Source of the DNA: Pseudomonadota bacterium
GTDB lineage: Bacteria > Pseudomonadota > Alphaproteobacteria > Rhizobiales > Hyphomicrobiaceae
NCBI GenBank assembly: GCA_023430845.1
Contig: JAEYYJ010000127.1
Span: forward strand, 1-14,863
Length of the DNA stretch: 14,863 nucleotides
Direction: 5' to 3'
In this document: positions 1-7,324 of the stretch, one piece after another
Position numbering within the stretch: the first letter of the stretch is position 1
How the letters are laid out: each line of letters starts with the position of its first letter
Program-made: the position numbers and the translations under genes
Notes under the pieces: model-generated
Told to the model about the DNA's origin: nothing
The model's database searches: none
Seen by the model: the letters and a program-made list of their open reading frames with translations, nothing else

Positions 1-813
1 CCTCTGCCGCTCGGCGATCCATCGGGGGCATTTCTCGGCGCGAGCAAGGATGAAGTCCTCAAGATGCTGACGGACAATTTCCTGTCGCCGACGAATGCCG
101 TGCTCGAGCAGAACATACTCGTCGTGAACACAGGCGATAAGCTCTACATCGTTGACACTGGCATGGGATCATCGACCATGTTCGGACCGACGACCGGCAA
201 GATGATGCAGACACTGAAGGCGGCCGGCATCAATCCCGCCGACGTGGACGGCATCCTCGCGACGCACGCACATTGCGATCACGTCTGGGGCATCATGGGC
301 GATGATGGAAAGCCGAACTTCCCCAATGCGCAGATCTACATCTCGCAAGCGGACTTCGACTTCTGGACAGATGAGAAGAAGCTCTCCATGACGGATCCGG
401 CGTACATGAAGCCGTTTGTCGAGGGCGCGCGCAAAAACCTGCTCCCCGTCCGCGACCGCATCGTGTTCTTCAAGGATGGTCAGGAATTCGTGCCGGGTAT
501 CACGGCAATGTCGGCGCCGGGGCATACTATCGGACACACCATTTTCATGATCAACTCGGACGGCAAAACGCTGGCCGCCATCGGCGATCTCACGCACCAC
601 CACGTCCTGCTCGTCGAGCGTCCGCGCCTCGAATTCGCTTACGACACAGATCCGAAACAGTCCGCCGGCTCGCGCGTGCGCATTCTCGAAATGCTCGCCG
701 CGAACAAGATCCCGCTCGCCGCCTATCACTTCCCGTGGCCGGGATACGGGCACGTCGTGAAGCACGGTGACGGCTTCAGGTATATCGCCGCGCCGATGAA
801 CATGACGCTCTAG
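1..813 (+). CDS. MBL-fold metallohydrolase, methyl parathion hydrolase-like (5' end outside window)
   Basis: The frame is open from the first base, so the gene begins upstream; the ATG at 64 is internal or a late start. The visible part is 270 residues. Numbered from that Met, the zinc site is clear: THAHCDH at 67-73 (ligands H68, H70, D72, H73), GHTIGH with H154, D175 in GDLTHHH, and H222 in YHFPWPGYGH. The stretch from FGPTTG to the LKAAG and FPNAQIY segments matches, from memory, the methyl parathion hydrolase branch of the metallo-beta-lactamase superfamily, whose members open phosphotriesters, lactones or esters. The substrate cannot be read from the sequence. Members of this branch are often exported; any signal peptide would lie upstream of the window. 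It is convergent with the phn operon and so not part of it. The fold assignment is firm and the subfamily moderate. Confidence 0.85.
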   Translation, partial: PLPLGDPSGAFLGASKDEVLKMLTDNFLSPTNAVLEQNILVVNTGDKLYIVDTGMGSSTMFGPTTGKMMQTLKAAGINPADVDGILATHAHCDHVWGIMGDDGKPNFPNAQIYISQADFDFWTDEKKLSMTDPAYMKPFVEGARKNLLPVRDRIVFFKDGQEFVPGITAMSAPGHTIGHTIFMINSDGKTLAAIGDLTHHHVLLVERPRLEFAYDTDPKQSAGSRVRILEMLAANKIPLAAYHFPWPGYGHVVKHGDGFRYIAAPMNMTL

Positions 814-837
814 GCGCAAAGCGCTCGGCGTATGGTG

Positions 838-867
838 CCCTTTTCCTCGCCATCGCGAGGAAAAGGG
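838..867. terminator. 13-bp hairpin between convergent genes, probable bidirectional terminator
   Basis: CCCTTTTCCTCGC (838-850) is perfectly complementary to GCGAGGAAAAGGG (855-867) around a CATC loop. It fills the 62-nt gap between the stop of the hydrolase gene and the stop of phnE2. No run of T follows on either strand, so Rho-independent termination is likely but not certain. Confidence 0.55.
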
Positions 868-875
868 TCGCTCTC

Positions 876-1742
876 TTACAGCGCAACGGTTCGATCGCCG
901 ATGAAGGCGTGCCGCAGTCGCGCCGAAAGCCAGTCAATGGCGGCAACGGCTGCAAGGATGAGCAGGATCAGGAACGCGACGCGATCCCACTCGAAGGTGC
1001 GAATCTGCTCGACAAGATGCAGCCCGATACCACCCGCGCCCACGATGCCGATGATCGTGGCGGAACGCGTGTTCGACTCGAAGAAGTAGAGCACCTGAGA
1101 GAGCATCACCGACAGCACTTGAGGCAGGATGCCGAAGCGAATCTGATGCATACGGCTCCCGCCGGCTGCCGCCACCCCCTCAACCGGCTTGTGGTCGGAG
1201 GCTTCGATGGCTTCCGAAAACAGCTTACCGAGCGTACCAATATCCGATGTCATGATGGCGAGGACGCCGGCGAACGGCCCGAGCCCCACGACATTGACCC
1301 AGATGAGCGCCCAGATCAGCGTGTCGACGCCCCGCACAGTATCGAGTGAGCGCCGCGTCATGAACTGGAATACGCGCGCTGGCACCACGTTTCGCGCGGC
1401 CAGCAGCCCCAATGGGAAAGCGATGATCGCGGCGAGAAGTGTACCGAGAAAGGCAATCGCCACGGTCTCGGCAAGCGCGTGCAGGTAGACGAGCGCATTC
1501 GCCCATGAACCGGCGCTCGGTGGGATCATGAGGACGACGAATGTGCCGAGTTCGCCGAAGCCGTTTATGATCCGCCAGAAGGACACATCGAGGCGCCAGA
1601 AGGCGAACCCAGCAAGCACAACAAGCGCACCAACCAGAAGCGCCATACTGAGGCGCGTGAGAGCTTGGGAGCGCAGAAGACCGGCGTGGCGTGCGAGGAG
1701 CGCCGGATCGGTTGGTAGTGTCAGATGGCGGCGACCGCTCAT
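876..1742 (-). CDS. phnE: Phosphonate/phosphate-type ABC transporter permease (second PhnE)
   Basis: The 288-residue inner-membrane protein is the second of two adjacent PhnE-like permeases. It has an N-terminal hydrophobic helix (about residues 30-50) and further membrane segments through FLGTLLAAIIAFPLGLLAARN and VGLGPFAGVLAI. The cytoplasmic EAA loop (EAIEASDHKPVEGVAAAGGS) carries the conserved G needed to contact the PhnC ATPase. The late GIVGAGGIGLHL segment is typical of PhnE. The ATG overlaps the stop of the upstream permease gene by 4 nt (ATGA), so translation is probably coupled. With the other permease it would form the heterodimeric pore. It is the last gene of the operon; a hairpin follows its stop. 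Confidence 0.93.
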   Translation of the reverse strand: MSGRRHLTLPTDPALLARHAGLLRSQALTRLSMALLVGALVVLAGFAFWRLDVSFWRIINGFGELGTFVVLMIPPSAGSWANALVYLHALAETVAIAFLGTLLAAIIAFPLGLLAARNVVPARVFQFMTRRSLDTVRGVDTLIWALIWVNVVGLGPFAGVLAIMTSDIGTLGKLFSEAIEASDHKPVEGVAAAGGSRMHQIRFGILPQVLSVMLSQVLYFFESNTRSATIIGIVGAGGIGLHLVEQIRTFEWDRVAFLILLILAAVAAIDWLSARLRHAFIGDRTVAL

Positions 1743-2671
1743 GAGCGCGCCTCCCGCCCGATGAAATGATGGCGCAAGCGCTCAGTCCCGACGTCGATTA
1801 TCATAACCGTCGCGATGATCAGCACGAGCAGTGCCGAGACGTCGGAGTAGTAGAATTTGCGGATGCTCTCGATCAGATCCTGACCGATGCCACCGGCGCC
1901 GACGAACCCCATCACCGAAGCACCGCGCACGTTGATCTCGAAGCGCAGCAGACCATAGCTCGCAAAGTTCGAGAGGACTTGCGGCACGATCGCGAGATGC
2001 ACTGTCTGCCACCACGTAGCACCTGCTGCCGTCACGCCTTCCGCCGGCTTCATGTCGACGTTTTCGACGACTTCGGCGAAAAGCTTGCCCAGTGCGCCCG
2101 TGCTGTGGATCGCCAGTGCCAGCACGCCCGGCAAGGGGCCAAGACCGAAGGCAACGACGAAGATGAGGGCGAAGACGAGCTCCGGCACCGTACGGCAGAA
2201 CTCCAGGAAGCGGCGGACGATACCGCGCGTCCAGGCATTGGGATTGAGATTTGCACTGGCAAGGAAACAGAGGAAGAAGGCCGCCGTCGCACCGAGCAGC
2301 GTACCCAGATAGGCGATCAGCAGCGTGTCACCGAGCAGCGCAAGCCACTTCTTCCAGCCCCAGAACCATTCAGCCGGATCCGTCCAGACCGGTGCGCCGC
2401 TCTCGAGATAAAGGAGCCGCACGATATAGCTCGTAAAGCGGTCGATGTTGGCGAAGAATTTTGCCAGATCAATCTCAGCGACGTCTCCCGCCACCACCAA
2501 AGCAACGACAAGAGCGGCAATCATCAGCAGCGTGCTGCGCCTCTTGGCAGCATTGGCGCGCGCATATGCGGCTGCGAGCGGAGCCAGCCGGTCATCACTC
2601 AAGCGCGGCAGCGCCGTGTTCGCTAGCGCGGTGTGATCCACTGCACTCATGACGGCGCGCGCCGTGTCCAC
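1739..2671 (-). CDS. phnE: Phosphonate/phosphate-type ABC transporter permease (first PhnE)
   Basis: The 310-residue polytopic permease is paralogous to the gene that follows it. Its EAA loop is EVVENVDMKPAEGVTAAGAT, and the C-terminal half has the same VGAGGIGQDL signature. I chose the GTG at 2671 because GGAG lies about 8 nt upstream; an ATG at 2650 (MSAVDHT) has no comparable site. The N-terminal roughly 45 residues are polar before the first membrane helix (SLL...VVALVVAGDV). Two non-identical PhnE proteins in one operon are usual in rhizobia, where related importers (phnCDE1E2, phoCDET) take up phosphonates or phosphate. The gene follows phnD after 77 nt that contain a strong hairpin, and it overlaps the next gene by 4 nt. 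Confidence 0.93.
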   Translation of the reverse strand: MDTARAVMSAVDHTALANTALPRLSDDRLAPLAAAYARANAAKRRSTLLMIAALVVALVVAGDVAEIDLAKFFANIDRFTSYIVRLLYLESGAPVWTDPAEWFWGWKKWLALLGDTLLIAYLGTLLGATAAFFLCFLASANLNPNAWTRGIVRRFLEFCRTVPELVFALIFVVAFGLGPLPGVLALAIHSTGALGKLFAEVVENVDMKPAEGVTAAGATWWQTVHLAIVPQVLSNFASYGLLRFEINVRGASVMGFVGAGGIGQDLIESIRKFYYSDVSALLVLIIATVMIIDVGTERLRHHFIGREARS

Positions 2672-2704
2672 ATACTGATCTCCATCTGCGTCGAATCAAG
2701 CGAT

Positions 2705-2731
2705 GGGCGCGGCGCTGCACGCGCCGCGCCC
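2705..2731 (-). other. Intercistronic hairpin after phnD
   Basis: A perfect 11-bp GC stem (GGGCGCGGCGC, 2705-2715, with GCGCCGCGCCC, 2721-2731) has a 5-nt loop. It starts 17 nt after the phnD stop and no T-run follows. This looks like an mRNA-stabilising or partially terminating structure that lets the binding-protein message outnumber the permease message, as known for other ABC operons. Confidence 0.5.
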
Positions 2732-2748
2732 AAAAGGCGCAAATGGGA

Positions 2749-3678
2749 TCAGGAGCCCGATTTCTTGCGGAGTGAATCGACGAACTTGATCAGATCGACG
2801 ACAGGCTCGTATTCCTTGTGGGTGGCGGCCTGGAACGGAAGCTGCTTGCCGCCATAAATATTGTCAAACACGGCCTTGTCGCGCGTCGCAATGTTGAGCA
2901 CAGCGTCGCGGATCTTGGCTTTCAGGTCTTCGGGCAGGCTCGTGAGATACGCCATTGGCGAGTTCACGATCTGATCGGACTTGAAGATAATGCGAAAGTT
3001 CTCGGCCTTCACGATGCCGCGACTCGCCATGCGCATCAGGTTCGACTCTTTCTCGTCATTCCACCAGTTGAACGCAGCATCACAGGTGCCTTGGTCGACG
3101 GCGATGACGGCATTCTCGTGGGAACCCGAATAAACGACCTTGGAGAAGAATTTATCCGGGTCGATGCCCATCTTGTCCATGGCGAAGCGCGGCACGTTGT
3201 TGCCGGAGGTCGAGTTTGGATCTACGAGGCAGAGATTTTTGCCTTTGAGGTCCTCGAGCTTCTGGAAAGGCGCGCTTGCCTTCACGTAGAGGACCGAATG
3301 ATAGCCGCGGCTGCCATCGCTGCTGATCTCAATCGCGAAAGGCTCGGTCTTGACGCCGGTCGCGTAGGCGCGGGCGTAGGAAGCCGGACCATACGACGCG
3401 ATGTGAATATTTTCGGCGCGCTGTCCTTCGATCACTGCAGCGTAGTCATTGGCAACGCGAAGCGTCACTTTCGTGCCGAGCTGCTGGCTCAGGTAGTTGA
3501 CGAACGGCGTGTAGCGATTTGTCGTCGTCGTCGCATTCTCGTGCGGGATGATCGCGAAGACGATCTCCGGGTATTTTGATTTCCAATCCTGGGCCTCGGC
3601 GGGCCTGATGCCGAGCGCAAGACTGTTGGCAAGAGCAATGCCGGCTGTGCCGGCAATGACGAGACGACGGTTCAGCAT
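2749..3678 (-). CDS. phnD: Phosphonate/phosphate-type ABC transporter, periplasmic binding protein PhnD
   Basis: The 309-residue periplasmic ligand-binding protein has a Sec-type signal peptide: RR near the start, a hydrophobic core (LVIAGTAGIALANSLALG), and probable cleavage after RPAEA before QDWKSK. The PhnD family shows in IPHENATTTTNRYTPFVNYLS near the N-terminus, ASYGPASYARAYATG, the phosphate-group binding motif DPNSTSGNNVP (E. coli PhnD has DPNSTSG), and GSHENAVIAVDQGTCDAAF. A GAGG lies about 6 nt before the ATG. The family binds phosphonates, phosphite or phosphate; the sequence alone does not decide which. It lies between phnC and the permeases and is flanked on both sides by hairpins. 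Confidence 0.93.
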   Translation of the reverse strand: MLNRRLVIAGTAGIALANSLALGIRPAEAQDWKSKYPEIVFAIIPHENATTTTNRYTPFVNYLSQQLGTKVTLRVANDYAAVIEGQRAENIHIASYGPASYARAYATGVKTEPFAIEISSDGSRGYHSVLYVKASAPFQKLEDLKGKNLCLVDPNSTSGNNVPRFAMDKMGIDPDKFFSKVVYSGSHENAVIAVDQGTCDAAFNWWNDEKESNLMRMASRGIVKAENFRIIFKSDQIVNSPMAYLTSLPEDLKAKIRDAVLNIATRDKAVFDNIYGGKQLPFQAATHKEYEPVVDLIKFVDSLRKKSGS

Positions 3679-3733
3679 GATATCCTCTGTCCTGTTCGAG
3701 TGTCGTGGCGGGGCTGCCTTTGCTGACGCCAGT

Positions 3734-3753
3734 CTGCGGCCCCCGCGCCGCAG
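3734..3753 (-). other. Intercistronic hairpin between phnC and phnD
   Basis: CTGCGGC (3734-3740) pairs with GCCGCAG (3747-3753) around a 6-nt loop, in the 84-nt gap between the phnC stop and the phnD start. There is no T-run. It may protect or set apart the phnD message. The short stem in GC-rich DNA could also be chance. Confidence 0.3.
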
Positions 3754-3762
3754 CGGCGCACT

Positions 3763-4584
3763 TCAGGCTGCTGCCGCCTGTCCGAGCGCAGGCATTCCCT
3801 GCTTCTTCTCGCCTTCCTGGGTCTCAGAACGGCCGCCAATGACATCGTCGGCCTCGATACCGTAGAGTTCGCGTGCCACGTCGTCGGTGAGCATCTCCGG
3901 CGCCGCATCGAAGACGACGCGGCCGGCGGCCATGCCAATCAGTCGATCGCAGTAGGTGCGCGCGAGATCGAGCGAATGAAGATTGCAAATGACGGTGATG
4001 CCGTAGTGCTTGTTGATGCGCAGCAGCGCATCCATGACGATCTTGGTATTCCGTGGATCGAGCGATGCGACCGGTTCATCTGCAAGGATCAGATCCGGCT
4101 GCTGGACCATCGCTCGCGCAATGGCAACGCGCTGCTGCTGCCCACCAGACAATTGCTCGGCGCGCTGCGCTGCAAGCGCGCCAATCTCGAACTGCTCGAG
4201 CGCGGAGAAGGCAATGGCCTTCTCGTCGTCACTCCACGAGCGCGTTACCGCACGCCATGTCGGCACTTCGGCGAGCCGCCCCGTCAGCACGTTGGTCAAC
4301 ACGTCGAGCCGGCCGACGAGATTGAACTGCTGGAAGATCATAGCGGCCCGCGCGCGCCACAATCTCAGCTCGCGCCCCTTGAGCGCAGTCACATCGCGAC
4401 CATCATACAAGATGCGCCCTTCGCTCGGATCGACCAGGCGATTGATCATGCGCAGAAGGGTCGACTTCCCGGCACCCGAGCGACCAATCACCCCTACGAA
4501 TCCACCGCGCTGGATCTCGAACGAAACACCTGAAACAGCGGCGAGCGTTCCAAATCGTCGCGATACGTTTTCCAGCGCCAGCAT
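3763..4584 (-). CDS. phnC: Phosphonate/phosphate-type ABC transporter ATP-binding protein PhnC
   Basis: This is the cytoplasmic ATPase that drives the importer. From the chosen start it has 273 residues with Walker [10 protein letters not shown] at 34-42, the Q-loop around MIFQQFNLV, signature LSGGQQQ at 145-151, Walker B LILADEP at 165-171 and the switch His in CNLHSLDLA. The insertion [12 protein letters not shown] and the end [12 protein letters not shown] are typical of PhnC. I prefer the ATG at 4584 because GAGG lies about 6 nt upstream and the protein then begins [12 protein letters not shown], as family members do; an ATG at 4611 would add nine residues. The psd stop is 41 nt upstream of that outer ATG, on the same strand, so co-transcription is likely. 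Confidence 0.94.
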   Translation of the reverse strand: MLALENVSRRFGTLAAVSGVSFEIQRGGFVGVIGRSGAGKSTLLRMINRLVDPSEGRILYDGRDVTALKGRELRLWRARAAMIFQQFNLVGRLDVLTNVLTGRLAEVPTWRAVTRSWSDDEKAIAFSALEQFEIGALAAQRAEQLSGGQQQRVAIARAMVQQPDLILADEPVASLDPRNTKIVMDALLRINKHYGITVICNLHSLDLARTYCDRLIGMAAGRVVFDAAPEMLTDDVARELYGIEADDVIGGRSETQEGEKKQGMPALGQAAAA

Positions 4585-4652
4585 GGGACCTCGCTGATGT
4601 TGCACCGCCATGCGGGCAACACCTAGTCCGGCGGTGCTACAATCATGTGACG

Positions 4653-5552
4653 TTATCCAAGCTTCCTACCGCTCCGCGCCGCCGCATCCTCAGACGGCAA
4701 CATCATCAGCGGTTGGCCCATGCGTATGGTCGTCCCGTCCGCAATGCCTTCCGCAAGCGCGAAGCCCGGCGGCGCGAGAACGATGATGGTCGAGCCGTGC
4801 TCGAACCAGCCCATTTCCTGCCCCTTGGCGAAGTGTTCGTCACAATCACGGATCCAGGGATCGTGATGACGGCGATCGGCGGGCAGCTCCATGAAGCGCA
4901 ACTTCAATCCGGCCACAAGAATCGCGGCGACAGGCACAAGCACGAGCTGATGACCTCCCGCATCGATGCGCAGACGCAGTGTCGCCCGCTCGTTGCGACA
5001 GAAGACGCGATCGATCCGCTGCAATGTCGGGGGATTGACGTTGAACGCATCGCCGGCGATGTGGCTCACCTGCTCCACGCGGCAGTCATGCGGTGCATGA
5101 AAGCGATGATACATGCTCGCGGTCAACCGGAGCGTCACGAACGTGCCGTCGCGGTAGGTGCCGGCAAGTGCCCGATCCCGCACGAGTTCGCTCAGCGCGT
5201 AGTCGGACCCCTTCACCTGCAGGATGACACCATCCGTGATCCGGCCGCTCGCGCCGACGATAGCATCGCAGGGGCTCGTGACGATATCGGCCCGCGGGTC
5301 GATCGGTCGAGCTCCCTCCTTGAGCTCGCGAATGAAGCAATCGTGCAGGCTGCGAAATGTCGTCTTTCTGGCTTCCGAGAGATCGAGATCCGAGAACTGA
5401 CGCCACACGGCGATCGACAGGTCGCGCACGAGTGGCTGCTCGATCTTGGCGAGGCGCCCCATGAACCGCGTGAGAGAGCGCCGTGGAATTCTGTTGGTGA
5501 GTAGAAAATTCAAGCCGTCATGGCCAGCGAGGCGCCCGAGCAGCGTGCGCAT
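4653..5552 (-). CDS. psd: Phosphatidylserine decarboxylase-family proenzyme
   Basis: Pyruvoyl enzyme family that converts phosphatidylserine to phosphatidylethanolamine at the inner membrane. Numbered from an ATG at 5558 (301 residues), the self-processing site is HGST with S256, where cleavage would create the pyruvoyl group. The activating residues are present: D98 in SPCDAIVG and H154 in [10 protein letters not shown]. The C-terminal part ([13 protein letters not shown]...IRMGQPL) matches the small alpha subunit. The ATG at 5552 is preferred because AGGA lies 8 nt before it, against 2 nt for the ATG at 5558. The length is that of the long E. coli-like form, not the short form usually paired with pssA in alphaproteobacteria, and no pssA lies next to it. 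It leads the phnCDE1E2 operon. A related decarboxylase acting on another amino acid or lipid cannot be excluded. Confidence 0.88.
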   Translation of the reverse strand: MRTLLGRLAGHDGLNFLLTNRIPRRSLTRFMGRLAKIEQPLVRDLSIAVWRQFSDLDLSEARKTTFRSLHDCFIRELKEGARPIDPRADIVTSPCDAIVGASGRITDGVILQVKGSDYALSELVRDRALAGTYRDGTFVTLRLTASMYHRFHAPHDCRVEQVSHIAGDAFNVNPPTLQRIDRVFCRNERATLRLRIDAGGHQLVLVPVAAILVAGLKLRFMELPADRRHHDPWIRDCDEHFAKGQEMGWFEHGSTIIVLAPPGFALAEGIADGTTIRMGQPLMMLPSEDAAARSGRKLG

Positions 5553-5580
5553 TGTCATCGTCCTGTATTCTTTCTGAGAT
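5552..5580. promoter_or_regulatory. Candidate Pho box (three half-sites) between psd and the aminotransferase gene
   Basis: Three copies resembling the PhoB half-site CTGTCAT lie in direct repeat at exact 11-bp spacing: TTGTCAT (5552-5558, 6 of 7), CTGTATT (5563-5569, 5 of 7) and CTGAGAT (5574-5580, 5 of 7). The first overlaps the psd start codon. The orientation points toward the aminotransferase gene at 5594. The match was scored by eye and two half-sites are degenerate. Confidence 0.35.
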
Positions 5581-5593
5581 TCGGTTTCCCGCC

Positions 5594-7267
5594 ATGGAAC
5601 TGAGTCTTACGACACTCGCCCTCGGCGGCATCGGCGCTGCGGCCCTCACGACAGCCACAGCGAAAGCAAAAGCGCGCCTCGAACTCTCGCGCGCCAAGCA
5701 TCCATCCTTGACCGGGCACGTGCGCTGGTCGAAGCGCGTGGCCTCGCTGATACCTTTCTACGAATTCGGCGAGGAGCGGTTCTTCGACAGCGATGATGTG
5801 CCTGCCGATGTCGCGGAGCGGCGACGCCACGCATTCCGCAAGCTTGCCGAGGACTATGCCCGGCGATATCCGCGCACGATCGCACTCAAAGCCGAGGTCA
5901 AAAGCGCAATCTCGGACATGCAGTTCACCGACACATATCGCGTGCCATTTCCCTTCAGCAGGATGGTGCGCGAGAACCTCGGCGCCACCCCCTTCATCGA
6001 GGTTTCGTCCGGCGTCACACTCACGGATGTCGACGGCAATCTCTACTACGACCTTGCCGGCTCGTACGGCGTAAACGTCTTCGGATACGACTTCTACAAG
6101 CAGTGCATGGCCGAAGGTGCGGCGCGCGTCGCGGCACTCGGCCCCGTGCTCGGCGCCTATCACCCGGTCATTGCAGAAAACGTCGCCCGCATCAGAGAAA
6201 TATCGGGCCTGGATGAAGTGTCCTTTCATATGTCGGGCACCGAGGCAGTCATGCAAGCCGTGCGGTTGGCGCGCTACCATACGCGGCGCTCGCATATCGT
6301 GCGCTTCTCCGGCGCCTATCACGGCTGGTGGGGCGACGTGCAGCCCGGCGTCGGCAATCCCGAGCCCAATCCATCGACGTACACTCTCGCTGAGATATCC
6401 GATGCGACACTCAAGGTACTGCGACGCCGACGTGATATCGCCTGCGTGCTCGTCAATCCCATCCAAGCCATGCACCCGAATGCAGGCCCGCCAGGCGACT
6501 CGGCACTGATCGATAGCTCGCGTGCGGCGCATTTCGATCGCGTTTCCTACACAGCGTGGCTGCGCAAGCTGCGCGAGGTGTGCACCGAGCGCGGCATCGT
6601 GCTCATCTTCGACGAGATCTTCGTCGGCTTTCGGCTCGCGCCGGGTGGGGCACAGGAATACTTCGGTGTTCGTGCCGATATGGTGACCTACGGCAAGACA
6701 ATTGGCGGCGGCCTGCCTGTCGGCGTTCTGACGGGCCGTCACGATCTCATGAAGCGATTTCGCGACGATCGGCCCGGTGACATCTGTCTCGCACGCGGCA
6801 CATTCAACGCACATCCACACGTCATGGCGTCGATGAACGCCTTCCTCCGCCGCTTCGCGACGCCCGAATGTCAGTCGCTGTATGAGGGCCTCGATGCCAC
6901 GTGGACATCTCGCGCCGAAGCACTGAATGCGCGTCTCAGCGCTGCCGGCCTTCCGGTTGCTGTCGCCAATATGTCGACCATCTGGACGGTGCTGTATACG
7001 CGCCCGTCGCGCTACAACTGGATGTTCCAGTACTACCTGAGGAAGCATGGTTTGGCCCTGAGCTGGGTCGGGAGCGGCCGCCTCATCTTCAGCCTGAATT
7101 ATCAAGCTCAGGACTTTGCCGCTGTCGCCGATCAGTTCGTTGCGGCGGCCGAAGAGATGACGCGAGACGGCTGGTGGTGGGAGGGCCCGCCCATGAACAT
7201 CAAGCGTCGGGTTCTGCGCGAGATGTGGCAGCTTGGCATCCGCAACCAGAGGCCCCTCGCGGCCTGA
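5594..7267 (+). CDS. Class III PLP-dependent aminotransferase (glutamate-1-semialdehyde aminomutase-like)
   Basis: The protein has 557 residues from the chosen ATG. The fold-type I, class III core begins about residue 130 (TPFIEVSSGVTLTDVDGNLYYDLAGSYG). It has SGTEAV for the cofactor phosphate, FSGAYHGWWG stacking on PLP, D340 in IFDEIFVGFR, and the Schiff-base lysine K368 in TYGKTIGGGLPVG. The extra N-terminal region of about 115 residues is unlike plain HemL (about 430 residues). It starts with a weakly hydrophobic stretch (LTTLALGGIGAAALTTATA) that might attach it to the membrane, followed by a charged helical region. An ATG at 5552 would add 14 residues but overlap psd. No clear ribosome site precedes 5594, so the message could be leaderless. 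The substrate is unknown; a housekeeping HemL role is unlikely given the extension and context. Confidence 0.87.
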   Translation: MELSLTTLALGGIGAAALTTATAKAKARLELSRAKHPSLTGHVRWSKRVASLIPFYEFGEERFFDSDDVPADVAERRRHAFRKLAEDYARRYPRTIALKAEVKSAISDMQFTDTYRVPFPFSRMVRENLGATPFIEVSSGVTLTDVDGNLYYDLAGSYGVNVFGYDFYKQCMAEGAARVAALGPVLGAYHPVIAENVARIREISGLDEVSFHMSGTEAVMQAVRLARYHTRRSHIVRFSGAYHGWWGDVQPGVGNPEPNPSTYTLAEISDATLKVLRRRRDIACVLVNPIQAMHPNAGPPGDSALIDSSRAAHFDRVSYTAWLRKLREVCTERGIVLIFDEIFVGFRLAPGGAQEYFGVRADMVTYGKTIGGGLPVGVLTGRHDLMKRFRDDRPGDICLARGTFNAHPHVMASMNAFLRRFATPECQSLYEGLDATWTSRAEALNARLSAAGLPVAVANMSTIWTVLYTRPSRYNWMFQYYLRKHGLALSWVGSGRLIFSLNYQAQDFAAVADQFVAAAEEMTRDGWWWEGPPMNIKRRVLREMWQLGIRNQRPLAA

Positions 7268-7272
7268 GTTTC

Positions 7273-7298
7273 CCCTCTCCCCGCTGCCGAGGAGAGGG
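7273..7298. terminator. Inverted repeat between convergent genes
   Basis: CCCTCTCC (7273-7280) pairs with GGAGAGGG (7291-7298) around a 10-nt loop. It lies six bases after the aminotransferase stop and 27 nt before the stop of the convergent membrane-protein gene. There is no T-run. It may act as a two-way terminator. Its CCTCTCC/GGAGAGG arms also resemble short palindromes that are scattered through many alphaproteobacterial genomes. Confidence 0.4.
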
Positions 7299-7324
7299 TG
7301 TGATGCACTTCCCCGACGACTATT

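Noticed and set aside
2818..3579. A 253-codon plus-strand open frame opposite phnD
   Set aside because: It mirrors a well-conserved binding-protein gene and has no motif of its own.
4585..4652. A Pho box directly in front of phnC
   Set aside because: The best 11-bp-spaced half-sites match only 4 and 3 of 7 positions, which is background level.
5555..7105. A 516-codon minus-strand open frame opposite the aminotransferase gene
   Set aside because: It is antisense to a protein with clear PLP motifs, shows no recognisable domain and has Cys/His/Arg-rich composition typical of shadow frames in GC-rich DNA.
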